Assembly: GCF_023015965.1 (NCBI RefSeq)
Contig: NZ_JALKAN010000001.1
Coordinates: 1,696,160 to 1,760,159 of the forward strand
Direction: 5' to 3'
DNA length: 64,000 bases
Source of the DNA: Allomuricauda sp. F6463D
Lineage (GTDB): Bacteria > Bacteroidota > Bacteroidia > Flavobacteriales > Flavobacteriaceae
Both the position numbers and the translations under genes were made by a program. How positions within the stretch are numbered: position 1 is the first letter of the stretch; each line of letters starts with the position of its first letter. The notes beneath the pieces are model-generated. The model had not been told where the DNA came from. It did no database searches and saw nothing but the letters and a program-made list of their open reading frames with translations. Below, piece after piece: positions 24,951 through 34,832 of the stretch.

Positions 24951-25162
24951 ACGTTTTCAGTCAATGGGCTTTTAAATTCCACTTCTATGTTCAATACCTG
25001 GAGCACGGCAAGGATGTTGCTCCAACGAACAGTCTCCTTATTTTTTTCGATATCAAAGACGGTTGTCTTACCTATACCGGCCAAATTGGCCAGTTCAAGC
25101 TGTGTCAGCCCTGCTTTCTTGCGATGGTTTTTAACCATCAAACCTAAATTAAAATCCGACAT
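24947..25162 (-). CDS. hipB: HipB-type XRE-family DNA-binding protein
   Basis: The 71-residue protein is a Cro/C1-type HTH with helices GLMVKNHRKKAGLTQLELANLAGI and KTTVFDIEKNKETVRWSNILAVLQVLNIEVEF. It lacks the longer C-terminal tail of some HipB proteins. It should repress the operon by binding the palindromes immediately upstream; the nearest one starts 4 bp before the ATG. It may also help to neutralise HipT together with HipS. First gene of a three-gene overlapping operon. Confidence 0.9.
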   Translation of the reverse strand: MSDFNLGLMVKNHRKKAGLTQLELANLAGIGKTTVFDIEKNKETVRWSNILAVLQVLNIEVEFKSPLTENV

Positions 25163-25165
25163 TTT

Positions 25166-25323
25166 TACCGTTTAAACAGTAAATATACGTATTTCATCAA
25201 TTAAATAGTTGTTGAAACCAATTAATTTGATTGTAATTACCGTTATAGCAGTAATATCACCTATTAATATCAAGTTCTCTAGTTAAACTAGTGCAATGGC
25301 TAAATATTACCGCTAAAACAGTA
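25166..25323. promoter_or_regulatory. Three palindromic operators upstream of hipBST
   Basis: The sequences TACCGTTTAAACAGTA (25166-25181), TACCGTTATAGCAGTA (25238-25253) and TACCGCTAAAACAGTA (25308-25323) share the palindromic consensus TACNGTTTAAACNGTA. Centres are 72 and 70 bp apart, close to seven helical turns, so bound repressors would face the same side and could loop or bridge. A weaker related palindrome, CTAGTTAAACTAG, lies at 25279-25291, and a partial match TACTGTTTAAATAGAC at 25434-25449. The first site covers the leader of hipB. HipB-family repressors bind such spaced palindromes. Confidence 0.82.
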
Positions 25324-25605
25324 ATTTTACGAGATACTCATCTTTCCAAATCCTTATTTGAAAAAATTGACTAGAGGGGAAACACTGTATAATCGCACTT
25401 CCAGCCAAAGCTTAGTATTGAACAGATTATTTATACTGTTTAAATAGACAGCATTTAAAAGAACCAACATTTAGACCATATGAATTCGATCATCTTATAT
25501 CACATTTAATTGATAATCAAATGTTTAATCATAAAGTAACCTATTCGGTGAGCATAAAATTAAAATGGACCCGAAAGCCCAATAAATAAAGGGATTCCAA
25601 AGGTA

Positions 25606-25630
25606 GGTTCTGGTGCCTCCGGCTCCACTA
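25606..25630 (+). other. tRNA/tmRNA 3'-end-like sequence, possible att remnant
   Basis: GGTTC at 25606-25610 followed by CCTCCGGCTCCACTA at 25616-25630 looks like the T-arm and acceptor end of a tRNA or tmRNA, but no complete RNA fold can be drawn upstream. Such fragments are often left where integrases insert into RNA genes. It is followed 28 bp later by a strong terminator in the same direction. Confidence 0.35.
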
Positions 25631-25657
25631 AAACATTATCAAAACAACACATTAAAT

Positions 25658-25688
25658 CTGTAAATCATTGATTTACAGGTTTTTTTTA
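25658..25688 (+). terminator. Strong plus-strand Rho-independent terminator
   Basis: A perfect 9-bp stem, CTGTAAATC/GATTTACAG with a 3-nt loop ATT (25658-25678), is followed by G and a run of eight T. No plus-strand gene precedes it, so it may serve an RNA or a lost gene. Confidence 0.75.
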
Positions 25689-25860
25689 TTTAAAGTAGTT
25701 TAAAATCAATTTAAAAGGCACCAAATCGATATCTATTTTAAAAATAGAAGAATGGGGTATAACCTAAGGATTCTAGTCGGTAAAGTATTACACATGAACT
25801 TTAACACACTATAAAGGGTCTCTAATCCTAAAATACGAATGAACAAAGGATAAAAAGGGA

Positions 25861-28800
25861 TTAAACTACTTTTTGTTTAATGAATTCTGATGGTGATACA
25901 CCATGGAGTTTTTTAAAGGACGTTGAAAAATAGGAGTTTGACTCTATACCAATTAAGTACATGACCTCGGTAACATTATATCCCTCATTGTTCCTCAACA
26001 ATTCGGCCGCACGCTGCAGTCTAAAGTTTCTTAAATACACATTGGGCACCTGGCCTGTAAGTTGTTTTAATCGTCTATAAAAATGAGAGGTGCTTAAGCC
26101 TACTTGGCATGCCAATTCTTCCACCCCGAAATTAGAATCCGAAAGGTTCTCTTCAATAGCTGCAATAACTTTCTCCAAAAAATATTTATCCCGAGTAGAA
26201 ATTTCAATATCTTCCTTGGGCATTTCACTATTCTTGGTAAAATACTGCCGTAACTTCGCTTTATTTTGAATGAGACGATTAACTCTAAGCTCCAAATGAC
26301 GAATGGAAAAAGGTTTGCTCAAATAGTCATCAGCACCAAATTCCAGTCCTTTAATTAAATCTTCTTGCCCCCCTAAAGCTGTTAGAAGCAATACAGAGAT
26401 ATGACTCAAATCAAAATCTGATTTAATTTTTTTGCACAATTCAAACCCGTCCATTTCGGGCATCATAACATCACTGATCACTAGATCAGGTTGTTTATCC
26501 TTGATTTTAGCCAAGCCCTCCACTCCATTGTTAGCTACATCAATATTATATTTTTGAGACAACGTACTAATTAAAAATGTTTGAACATCCTCTTCGTTCT
26601 CTACAATCAAGATACTAAAATCTTTTGTATCCACCTTCTCCTTTACGGTATTTCCAGTTTTAGTAATTTCAGCTCCTAAAGGTATCCAATCTTTGATAAA
26701 AGATTGTTCTGACTGCCCTATATCTAAAGAACCATATTCTGAGATGGTCATTGACGGTAAACTAACTGAGAACCTAGTTTCCAGTCCTGGATTACTCATC
26801 GCACTAATATCCCCCCCTAGTAGGTTAACCAAAGACTTACAAAATGACAGTCCAATACCACCTCCACTAACATTACCAAATTTATTGCCTAACTGATAAA
26901 ATCGCTCGAAAATATTGTCCAAATCATTGGCAGGAATACCTTTGCCATTGTCAATCACATCGATATGGATTATTTTTTGTCCCTGGTCAAAGGTGATTTT
27001 GGATTCGACACTTATACTACCCTTTGGAGGCGTGTTTTTAAAGGAATTAGAAAGTAAATTAAAAATTATCCGTTCCGTTTTTTCAACATCAATAATTATT
27101 TCTTCATCAGGGGAACTCACCTTAAAATAAAAATTAATATCTCTTTCTTGAGCATAATTCTCAAAAGCCTCTGTAGTGGGGTACATAAATCCTCCCAAGG
27201 TATCTTTACTTAGTTGTAAATTCAAGTGGCCTTGCTCGGCTTGACGAAAGGTAATCAATTGATCCACCAGGCTTAATAATCGCTTTGTATTCTTCCGAAT
27301 GATTTCCAAATACTTTCTGTTTTCTGGATCTTTATTCTGGATTAATATATGTTCCAAAGGACCTGAAATCAGGGTCAAGGGCGTCCTAAATTCATGGGAT
27401 AAGTTTGTGAAGTAACGAAATTTACCTTGGTTGATTGTTTGTTGCCTTTGCCTATCTAGCTTTTCGAACTTAAGTCTCTGTTTGAGTTTTTCATGCTGCG
27501 TAAAATAAACCACAATGCCAACACATATCCCTGCTACAAGTATAATAAACAATAAATAGCTCCACCAAGTTTGATACCAAGGTGGTAATATTGACACCTG
27601 TAATGTCTTTATATCCGTAGCCCATACACCATCCCCATTTGCCGCTCTTACTTTAAAAGTATAATCACCCGCTGCCAGATTGGTAAAAGTGACCGTGGTT
27701 TTTCCTGAACTTTCTTCTATCCAATCCTCGCTAAAATTTTCCAGCTTATAGGCCAATCTATTTTTAGATGGACTGGCGGTATGTTCTACCGCTAAATTAA
27801 ATGCTATACTTTGTTGTTGCGTTTTATTAATGGTAATGTGCTCCGTTTCTGAAATTGATTTTTGAAGAATGACGTGATTGTTTTGTTCTTCACCAATTTT
27901 AACGCGCTCATTATTTACCAATAAATCAGTTACCAGCACCTTGGGAGCTTGCTCATTAAGCTTAATGTTTTCCGGTTTTATAATTGTCAACCCATTTAAA
28001 CCTCCAAAATATAAAAATCCAGATGCTCCTTTGAAATATGCACCTTGTCTAAAATTATTCTGTGGTAGTCCATCTCTAACGTCAAATACATCTATGGTGT
28101 TATCTACGACATTTAGTTTTACCAATCCCATATCTGTACTCATCCAGAGATGCTTATTCCCTTTTTTTAAAATCCCATAAATAGCGTCATCTGGTAGCAA
28201 ATCATTCTTTCTAAAGTATTCCATTTGAGTGGGTATACCCATCTCATTCAAGGTCATTTTGTTAAGTCCACCTCCAAAAGTACCAATCCATATAGCTCCG
28301 TTATCATCCGTTTCCAAAGTAAATACTTTACGATAGCTCAATTTTAACCCATTAGTAGCATCTTCTGATATATTATGATCAATTTTTATACTTTCACCAT
28401 CAAAATTTCCATGTATCAGTCCTTTATCTGTTCCAAACCAAAAGGACCCTTTTTCATTCTCCACTAAACTTTGAACACTTTCAGATTGAAGGAGAACACT
28501 GGATTTTACCGGTATCTGCGGCTTTACATTTTCTTGAATAACCTGCCAAGGATTAGAAATTACAACAATCGAAGAACCTGTTAACAAAACATTTTCATCA
28601 TCTATCTGATAAATTTTCCTTGTTTCACTATGGTGGAAAGGAATTCCATTTTCTGTAAAATAAACTTGTTTATATTGCTTAGTTTTTGGATTGTAAACAA
28701 TCACTTTATAATCTGTCCCAAACCAAATGAAACCTTCTCTGTCCTCATAAATACTCCTTACTACATCAGAAATCTCCAAATTCAATTTATCTTCTAAAGT

Positions 28801-30033
28801 TTCAAACCTTAGTGTATTTACCGTGGTATCTGTAACAGAGGTGGTAGTTCTAAACAAGTTTTTATCGTATCCCGACAGCCACAACTTGCCTTTATTGTCT
28901 TCAAGTATGGCCATCAATAGATTATCCGAAAGAGACCTTGAATCATATGGATTATGGGAATAAGCAGTAAATTGTTTTTGCGCTAAATTGAGTTTGTTAA
29001 GGCCAGATTGAGCAGTGCCAACCCAAAATACATCAAAATCATCTTGATAAATAGCATTAACATGTGGGCTACTTAAACTTGATTTATCTTTAGGATTGTA
29101 AGCAAAGTGCTTAAAACTTCCATTTTTATATTTAAATAGCCCATCTTCTTTAGTTCCGATCCAAATAGCTCCTGAATTATCCTCTACGATTGTCATTATA
29201 GCAAACTCAGAATCAGCAGAGGCCATATCACCTAAATCTTCATACACCTCTAAAACGTGCACTTTGTCCCCTTCAAAAGTGGCCTTGTATAAGCCCTTAG
29301 TTGTACTTATCCAAAAAAGACCTTTTTGAACCAAAACATTAGTTACCTCCTCATCTTTAAAAGATTCAATAGTAATTATGGATTCTACTTCAGGAAAATC
29401 TAGTTGAGGCTTTGTGATCAAATTCAACTTCTTCAAACCTTGATTGGTAGCAAGGACGATTGAAGAAGAGTCCAAAAACCCAAAACTATTGATAATTGCA
29501 ATATCAGGTTCGCTTTTTAAAAGGTTATTAGAGACACTGAAAACCCCGTCCTTTTTATGGTTTAATTTAGCAACAAACAGCTCATTCTCTCCAGTAAACC
29601 AAACAGGCCCTTCTGACCTAGCGCTTATAGTATTGACGTGCAACTTTTTAGGCAAGGGTACGGTGTGAAATAGTTCCAAAGAAGGAACATAAGCATTTAA
29701 CCCGAGATCTGTACCTATCCATACTACACCTTGACTATCCGTGCATAAACTGGAAATGAAATTACTATGAATATTTCCCTCAGTTTCCGACTGGGTGGTG
29801 AAGGTCTTAAACTCATATCCGTCATAACGGATAAGTCCGTTAGGCGTTCCGAGCCAGATGAAGCCGTATTTATCTTGGACGATGGAAGTGATGGTATTCT
29901 GATTAAATCCCTCTGCATTGGAAAATCGTTCAAATTTTTGGCCAAATACTGGTATAGAAAAACCCCACACTAACAGTGCAAATTGAGAAAGACATACTAT
30001 AAGATAGCCTATAGACCTTCTCTTCATAATCAT
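25861..30033 (-). CDS. Hybrid two-component system (HTCS) regulator of the polysaccharide locus
   Basis: The 1390-residue one-chain sensor has a signal/anchor segment and a periplasmic double-propeller built of repeats of the SIVQDKYGFIWLGTPNGLIRYDG type (about 45-730). A Y_Y_Y domain near 745-815 is followed by a membrane helix (about 824-846), a HisKA domain with NLSHEFRTPLTL (H880), an HATPase with NxxxN and DNGKGIP, a receiver domain with DLVISDVMMPEMDG (D1188) and a C-terminal AraC HTH (about 1280-1388). HTCS proteins sense an oligosaccharide and switch on PULs. It lies between the hip operon and the sulfatase/GH29 genes, so it is the likely master regulator; the ligand is inferred to be a fucan oligosaccharide. 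Confidence 0.93.
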   Translation of the reverse strand: MIMKRRSIGYLIVCLSQFALLVWGFSIPVFGQKFERFSNAEGFNQNTITSIVQDKYGFIWLGTPNGLIRYDGYEFKTFTTQSETEGNIHSNFISSLCTDSQGVVWIGTDLGLNAYVPSLELFHTVPLPKKLHVNTISARSEGPVWFTGENELFVAKLNHKKDGVFSVSNNLLKSEPDIAIINSFGFLDSSSIVLATNQGLKKLNLITKPQLDFPEVESIITIESFKDEEVTNVLVQKGLFWISTTKGLYKATFEGDKVHVLEVYEDLGDMASADSEFAIMTIVEDNSGAIWIGTKEDGLFKYKNGSFKHFAYNPKDKSSLSSPHVNAIYQDDFDVFWVGTAQSGLNKLNLAQKQFTAYSHNPYDSRSLSDNLLMAILEDNKGKLWLSGYDKNLFRTTTSVTDTTVNTLRFETLEDKLNLEISDVVRSIYEDREGFIWFGTDYKVIVYNPKTKQYKQVYFTENGIPFHHSETRKIYQIDDENVLLTGSSIVVISNPWQVIQENVKPQIPVKSSVLLQSESVQSLVENEKGSFWFGTDKGLIHGNFDGESIKIDHNISEDATNGLKLSYRKVFTLETDDNGAIWIGTFGGGLNKMTLNEMGIPTQMEYFRKNDLLPDDAIYGILKKGNKHLWMSTDMGLVKLNVVDNTIDVFDVRDGLPQNNFRQGAYFKGASGFLYFGGLNGLTIIKPENIKLNEQAPKVLVTDLLVNNERVKIGEEQNNHVILQKSISETEHITINKTQQQSIAFNLAVEHTASPSKNRLAYKLENFSEDWIEESSGKTTVTFTNLAAGDYTFKVRAANGDGVWATDIKTLQVSILPPWYQTWWSYLLFIILVAGICVGIVVYFTQHEKLKQRLKFEKLDRQRQQTINQGKFRYFTNLSHEFRTPLTLISGPLEHILIQNKDPENRKYLEIIRKNTKRLLSLVDQLITFRQAEQGHLNLQLSKDTLGGFMYPTTEAFENYAQERDINFYFKVSSPDEEIIIDVEKTERIIFNLLSNSFKNTPPKGSISVESKITFDQGQKIIHIDVIDNGKGIPANDLDNIFERFYQLGNKFGNVSGGGIGLSFCKSLVNLLGGDISAMSNPGLETRFSVSLPSMTISEYGSLDIGQSEQSFIKDWIPLGAEITKTGNTVKEKVDTKDFSILIVENEEDVQTFLISTLSQKYNIDVANNGVEGLAKIKDKQPDLVISDVMMPEMDGFELCKKIKSDFDLSHISVLLLTALGGQEDLIKGLEFGADDYLSKPFSIRHLELRVNRLIQNKAKLRQYFTKNSEMPKEDIEISTRDKYFLEKVIAAIEENLSDSNFGVEELACQVGLSTSHFYRRLKQLTGQVPNVYLRNFRLQRAAELLRNNEGYNVTEVMYLIGIESNSYFSTSFKKLHGVSPSEFIKQKVV

Positions 30034-30877
30034 ATAGTAATAAAATCCCTATTCATCTTTTATCCTAACTCTTACTATCACCATTATTTCTTATAAACGT
30101 TTCCAATTTAAACTATAACTATTTAAGAATTCAATTATTAAATCCACATTTTAGTAAAAAAATCACATAAAATAATATATCAAACCTATAAATATAAAAA
30201 GTTTTGAATAATCCCAATTATAGCCATTGAGTAAAAATAAGCAACCAATTTTTCATTTGAATGATGATGACCCTATCCAACTTAGCAAGAACTATTACAG
30301 CATAAAACACAGTAAACAAGCGAGTTAGAGCAACACATTATCAAACACCATGCTCATAGTGTTAACTCTAAGATTTTTTGAGCATTCCTATTTGAAAATA
30401 ATAGTTGATTGATATAAGCAAGGGAATGATTGAATAGAGAAGACATTAAATGGAGTACCCTACTAATTTTGAACAACTATGAGGAGAATTTCCAATTTAT
30501 AGTATGATTTAAAAGGCCTTTGAAAGTTAATTAGAACGTCGGTTAACAAAAAAATGTCTTAATTTAGGATTATTTGAACTCTAATTGGTTGAAGGTGGAT
30601 GCTAGTTAAAAAACACGCACAAGACTGGTACAGTAATGCTCAATCCAGCCTTAACAGCAGTTGGTACTATTCCAGATAAACAAATTGATCGTTTGACCGC
30701 TTTTGGTGATTTCCCAAACAATAATGGCAAGGAAGTATAAAGTTTAGGTCCATGAAAAATTTTTGCTTCATTGCTTTGAAAATCAAATAAGGGAAACTAA
30801 GAGAAAATCATGTAATTACATGTAACTAGTATAAGAACAAATGAAAATTAAATAGCAAAATATCCTAAAGGAAAAAG
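30034..30877. other. Divergent intergenic region, 844 bp, with a small gene remnant
   Basis: The region is AT-rich and should hold the promoters of the HTCS gene (minus) and the sulfatase operon (plus). Within it, codons from 30606 to 30740 read as KTGTVMLNPALTAVG then IPDKQIDRLTAFGDFP and end at TAA, which looks more like the tail of a real protein than random sequence. I cannot name the family. No other feature is recognised. Confidence 0.35.
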
Positions 30878-32740
30878 ATGAATTTATATGGTTTAAGAAC
30901 TGCTTCAATTGTCCTCAACTTACTATTAATCAGTTGTGGGGAGGTCAAGCAAAAGAAGGAATCAGAAAATGATGTAGAAAATAAGAAAGTACCAAATGTG
31001 GTCATAGTCATTACGGATGACCAAGGTTATGGTGATTTGGGGTTTACTGGAAACCCAGCTATAAACACCCCTACCATAGACAAGTTGAGCAGGGAAGGAA
31101 CCCTCTTGAACAATTTTCATGTGGATCCAACTTGTGCACCTACCCGAGCTGCTTTGATGACAGGAAGATACTCTGACCGCGTAGGCGTTTGGCATACTGT
31201 ACAAGGACGCAACATGTTGCGTAAACGAGAAACCACAATGGCCGATGTATTTGAAGCCAACGGGTATGCAACGGGCCTATTTGGTAAATGGCATTTAGGG
31301 GATTGCTATCCTTACCGCCCGGAAGACCGTGGTTTCCAACACAGTGTTTACCATAAGGCCGGTGGTGTGGGGCAGGCCCCGGATTACTGGGGGAACGATT
31401 ATTTTGATGATACCTATATTGTAAATGGAAAACCTCAACGCTTTGAAGGCTATTGTACTGATGTTTGGTTTGACGAAGGGAAAAAATTCATCAAAACCAA
31501 TAAAGACAAGCCATTTTTCGCATATATTTCCCTTAATGCACCACACAAGCCATTATACTGTCCGGAAGAATATGTAAAACCATATGAAAATGATCCGCGG
31601 GTTTCTTCGCCCGAATTCTATGGGATGATTACCAATATTGATGATAACCTAAAAGCACTTACCCAAATGCTAGATGAAGAGGGTATTGCGGACAACACCA
31701 TACTCGTATTCATGACCGACAACGGCACGGCCAGTGGTATAATAGATGGAAGAGGTTTTGACGGCGGTATGCGGGGAATGAAAAATTCCGAATATGAAGG
31801 TGGACATCGAGTACCTTTTATAATTCGTTGGCCCAATGGAAACATCGAAGCAGGAAAATCCATCGAAGCGCTTACGGCCCATATTGATATTCTTCCAACC
31901 CTAATCGACCTTTGCGAATTGGAGACTCCAGAAACCTCATATGATGGCAGAAGTATTCGTGATTTGCTATATACAGATGCCCCTAATTGGGCCGAGCGTT
32001 CGTTGGTTGTGGAATCCCAACGTGTTGTTGACCCCATAAAGTGGCGTAAAAGTGCCGTTATGTACGACCGCTGGCGTTTGGTAAACGGTAAAGAATTATA
32101 TCAACTAGATCAAGATCCAAAGCAAAACACTGATATTGCCGATCAGCACCCGGAAGTACTGAAACAACTTCGCGATCAATACGACACTTTCTGGAACGAT
32201 GTTTCCCAAGAACATGATTTAACCAGTTATATGATTATCGGGTCAGACCGCTCACCCATTGTTTCCCTGTCCTCCCATGACTGGTTGATCGATAGACTTC
32301 CACCATGGAACCAAGGGCATATCATCAATGGGGATGTTGCTGAAGAATCGTATTGGGCCATTGAGGTAGAGCAGGATGGGGAATATGAAATTTCCTTGAG
32401 GCGCTGGCCCGTGGAAGCTGACAAAGGCATCAATGATGGGACCTATGGTAAGGCTTTCAACTATAAACAGGCTCGTATGCGTATCGGAGACTTTGATAAG
32501 ACCATAGATATTCCTGAGGGTGCCAAAGAGGTTACCTTTAAGATGAATTTAAAAAAAGGAGTCACTAAACTTGCTCCGGTATTTATCGGACCTGATTTAA
32601 CGGCCACCCCTTACTATGCCTATGTGACGCACAAAGCTAAGCCAGGTTGGCAAACTCCCAAGGGTATGGGCATACCTGTTTATGACCCTTCATATGGACG
32701 TGTCCCCCCTCAAAAGAAACAGATCAATATTTCCGAATAG
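30878..32740 (+). CDS. Family S1 sulfatase, arylsulfatase type, lipoprotein
   Basis: The 620-residue enzyme has an SPII signal (LNLLLISC, Cys about 20) and a sulfatase domain from about 38: [15 protein letters not shown] supplies the calcium-binding Asp pair, [11 protein letters not shown] carries the formylglycine Cys (C86) in the CxPxR motif, and GKWHLG and TDNGTASG are further active-site blocks. A C-terminal beta domain (about 485-600) begins [20 protein letters not shown]. It should remove a sulfate ester from a fucan oligosaccharide in the periplasm or at the cell surface. It starts the plus-strand pair with a GH29 gene 24 bp downstream. The FGE at 59144 may activate it. Confidence 0.92.
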   Translation: MNLYGLRTASIVLNLLLISCGEVKQKKESENDVENKKVPNVVIVITDDQGYGDLGFTGNPAINTPTIDKLSREGTLLNNFHVDPTCAPTRAALMTGRYSDRVGVWHTVQGRNMLRKRETTMADVFEANGYATGLFGKWHLGDCYPYRPEDRGFQHSVYHKAGGVGQAPDYWGNDYFDDTYIVNGKPQRFEGYCTDVWFDEGKKFIKTNKDKPFFAYISLNAPHKPLYCPEEYVKPYENDPRVSSPEFYGMITNIDDNLKALTQMLDEEGIADNTILVFMTDNGTASGIIDGRGFDGGMRGMKNSEYEGGHRVPFIIRWPNGNIEAGKSIEALTAHIDILPTLIDLCELETPETSYDGRSIRDLLYTDAPNWAERSLVVESQRVVDPIKWRKSAVMYDRWRLVNGKELYQLDQDPKQNTDIADQHPEVLKQLRDQYDTFWNDVSQEHDLTSYMIIGSDRSPIVSLSSHDWLIDRLPPWNQGHIINGDVAEESYWAIEVEQDGEYEISLRRWPVEADKGINDGTYGKAFNYKQARMRIGDFDKTIDIPEGAKEVTFKMNLKKGVTKLAPVFIGPDLTATPYYAYVTHKAKPGWQTPKGMGIPVYDPSYGRVPPQKKQINISE

Positions 32741-32764
32741 GGAACCCTATAAAACCACATCAAA

Positions 32765-34615
32765 ATGATAAACTATTTATCCAAAATGTTTTTCTGTGGA
32801 ATCCTAACCTTAGGGTTTCTATGTGGTTGTAAACAGCAATCAAAATTGGCGGTACAAGATGCCAAGTTTTGGGTGGTCCTTGATGCAGCCGATGCGATAG
32901 ATACCGCAGACCAGTTATCCTGGGAATTTCAACTCAATCGGCCCGGCGTTTACAACCTACAAATTTTAAGGGATGGAGAACAGCAATCCCCCTTAGGTGA
33001 AATTGCCATAAGTAGCGCTGACGTACAACTAGAAGAAGCGCCGCCAACCACCTTTATAATTGAGGAAGCAGACGAAAAAAAAACAGTCTCACAACTGAAT
33101 GCCACCATCAAATACAACAAAGCTGGTTTGCAAACTTTGACCCTGAATATTGATTCAGGAATTGACAAAATTCGTATTACCCCCTTGTACTCCAGGAACT
33201 TAGGTTTTGGAACCGATCAATATTATGAAGAATGGTTACAAATGCACCAATCTTCAGAAAAACAAGCTGCTTTAGAGTGGTTCAAAGAGTCTAAATATGG
33301 TATGTTCATTCATTGGGGCTTGTATTCCCAAGCGGGAGGTGTTTGGAAGGGTGAGCGCATGGAAGATTCAAAAAACCCAGGTCCGACGGTTTCAGAATGG
33401 TTGATGCATAAATTCCAAATTCCAAGGAATGAGTACGCCCAATTGGCCCAGACCTTTAATCCGGATACCTCCTTTGCCCAAAACATTGCCAAACTAGCTA
33501 AGAATGCCGGCATGAAATATGTGGTCATTACCACCAAACATCACGATGGGTTTGCCTTATTCGATTCTGAATGCTCTACTTATGATATGGTAGATGCCAC
33601 ACCCTACAAATCTGATGTCATAAAGGAATTATACGATGCCTGTTTGGCCGAAGGTTTAGCATTTAGCGTTTATTATTCCCATGGCAACGATTGGTATGAT
33701 GGCACGGATGGGAATTATGCCAATGTTAAAAAACACAATGACTCTTTTGGAATACGCACCCACGCGACTGGAAAAAACCTCTGGGATCCCAGCCCTAATT
33801 ACCATGCCTCCTATATTGAAAACAAAGCCATACCCCAAGTTAAGGAGTTACTGGACCTACTTCCGGAATTACGCTTATTTTGGTTTGATGGTGATGGTTT
33901 TATCACCGAGGCCCAAGCCTTTGACTTTTATAAACTTATCTACGACACCAACCCCAACATTTTGGTAAACCGGAGAGTTGGATTTGATTTTGGGGACTAT
34001 TTAGATGCGGGAGACAATAAAATCCCTTCAGTATCAGATCAATTGACTAAGTATTTTGAAACTTGTGGGACTACAAACAATTCCTGGGCCTATAAATCCT
34101 ATGATGATGATTGGAAAAGCACTCAAGAAATCTTGTACTACCTGGTAGACATAGCATCAAAAGGAGGAAATTACCTCTTAAATATAGGGCCAGATGGAAC
34201 AGGACGTGTTCCTAAAGAAAGTGCAATCCGACTACGAGAAATCGGTAATTGGTTATCGATTAACGGCAAGGCCATCTATGGTACAACGCGTTGGGAAATA
34301 ACCAAAGAAGGCAAGGAAGAAACCTTATTGGATGGAACCCAAGATCGGGCAGAAAAAGGTTTTAATCGTACTTTTACCCGTAATGATTTCTGGTTTACAT
34401 CTCTTGCGAATCGTGTTTATGCAATTTCTTTGGTAAAGGCCGATGGTCCTATCAAGATTAAATCCCTTGCCTTGAGTCGTGGTAAAATTAAAAAAGTTAC
34501 CCTTCTCGGAAGTAGCGCTCAGATTGACTGGAAACAAAATGATCAAGGCTTGGAAGTAAACCTAAATGAGCTCCCCTTGGGAAATTATGGATATGCGCTT
34601 GAAGTCACTTTCTAA
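32765..34615 (+). CDS. GH29 alpha-L-fucosidase, lipoprotein
   Basis: The 616-residue enzyme has an SPII signal (LGFLCGC, Cys about 22). Unlike the other three GH29 proteins here, it carries the beta accessory domain at the N-terminus (about 45-150, WEFQLNRPGVYNLQILRDG). The GH29 barrel follows: SKYGMFIHWGLYSQAGG, KYVVITTKHHDGFALFDS, and LFWFDGDG with the nucleophile D375. It also has NYLLNIGPDGTG and the end of the catalytic domain near SINGKAIYGT. It hydrolyses terminal alpha-L-fucose. It follows the sulfatase by 24 bp, so the two likely act in sequence on a sulfated fucoside. Confidence 0.95.
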   Translation: MINYLSKMFFCGILTLGFLCGCKQQSKLAVQDAKFWVVLDAADAIDTADQLSWEFQLNRPGVYNLQILRDGEQQSPLGEIAISSADVQLEEAPPTTFIIEEADEKKTVSQLNATIKYNKAGLQTLTLNIDSGIDKIRITPLYSRNLGFGTDQYYEEWLQMHQSSEKQAALEWFKESKYGMFIHWGLYSQAGGVWKGERMEDSKNPGPTVSEWLMHKFQIPRNEYAQLAQTFNPDTSFAQNIAKLAKNAGMKYVVITTKHHDGFALFDSECSTYDMVDATPYKSDVIKELYDACLAEGLAFSVYYSHGNDWYDGTDGNYANVKKHNDSFGIRTHATGKNLWDPSPNYHASYIENKAIPQVKELLDLLPELRLFWFDGDGFITEAQAFDFYKLIYDTNPNILVNRRVGFDFGDYLDAGDNKIPSVSDQLTKYFETCGTTNNSWAYKSYDDDWKSTQEILYYLVDIASKGGNYLLNIGPDGTGRVPKESAIRLREIGNWLSINGKAIYGTTRWEITKEGKEETLLDGTQDRAEKGFNRTFTRNDFWFTSLANRVYAISLVKADGPIKIKSLALSRGKIKKVTLLGSSAQIDWKQNDQGLEVNLNELPLGNYGYALEVTF

Positions 34616-34832
34616 AAATAGGTTCATCGATAAAAAAGTAAACAAAAACTCAAATAACAATCTCGGGCTAGGCTAGTTTTACTTTTCTTGAAATCTAGGA
34701 GCCTTCAAAAACCACCGCACCCAGTACCCAGCCTACTCTCGCTTGGGCTAAATACGCTATGGGGTTTAATTATACCTTAGGCTAAAAACCAATAGGGCAA
34801 GGCAGAATAAAGATGTTCGAATATATAAATTA

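Noticed and set aside
30464..30471. TAATTTTG as a Bacteroidota -7 promoter box for the sulfatase operon
   Set aside because: The TAnnTTTG match has no TTG-type -33 box at the right distance and lies 400 bp from the gene in AT-rich DNA.
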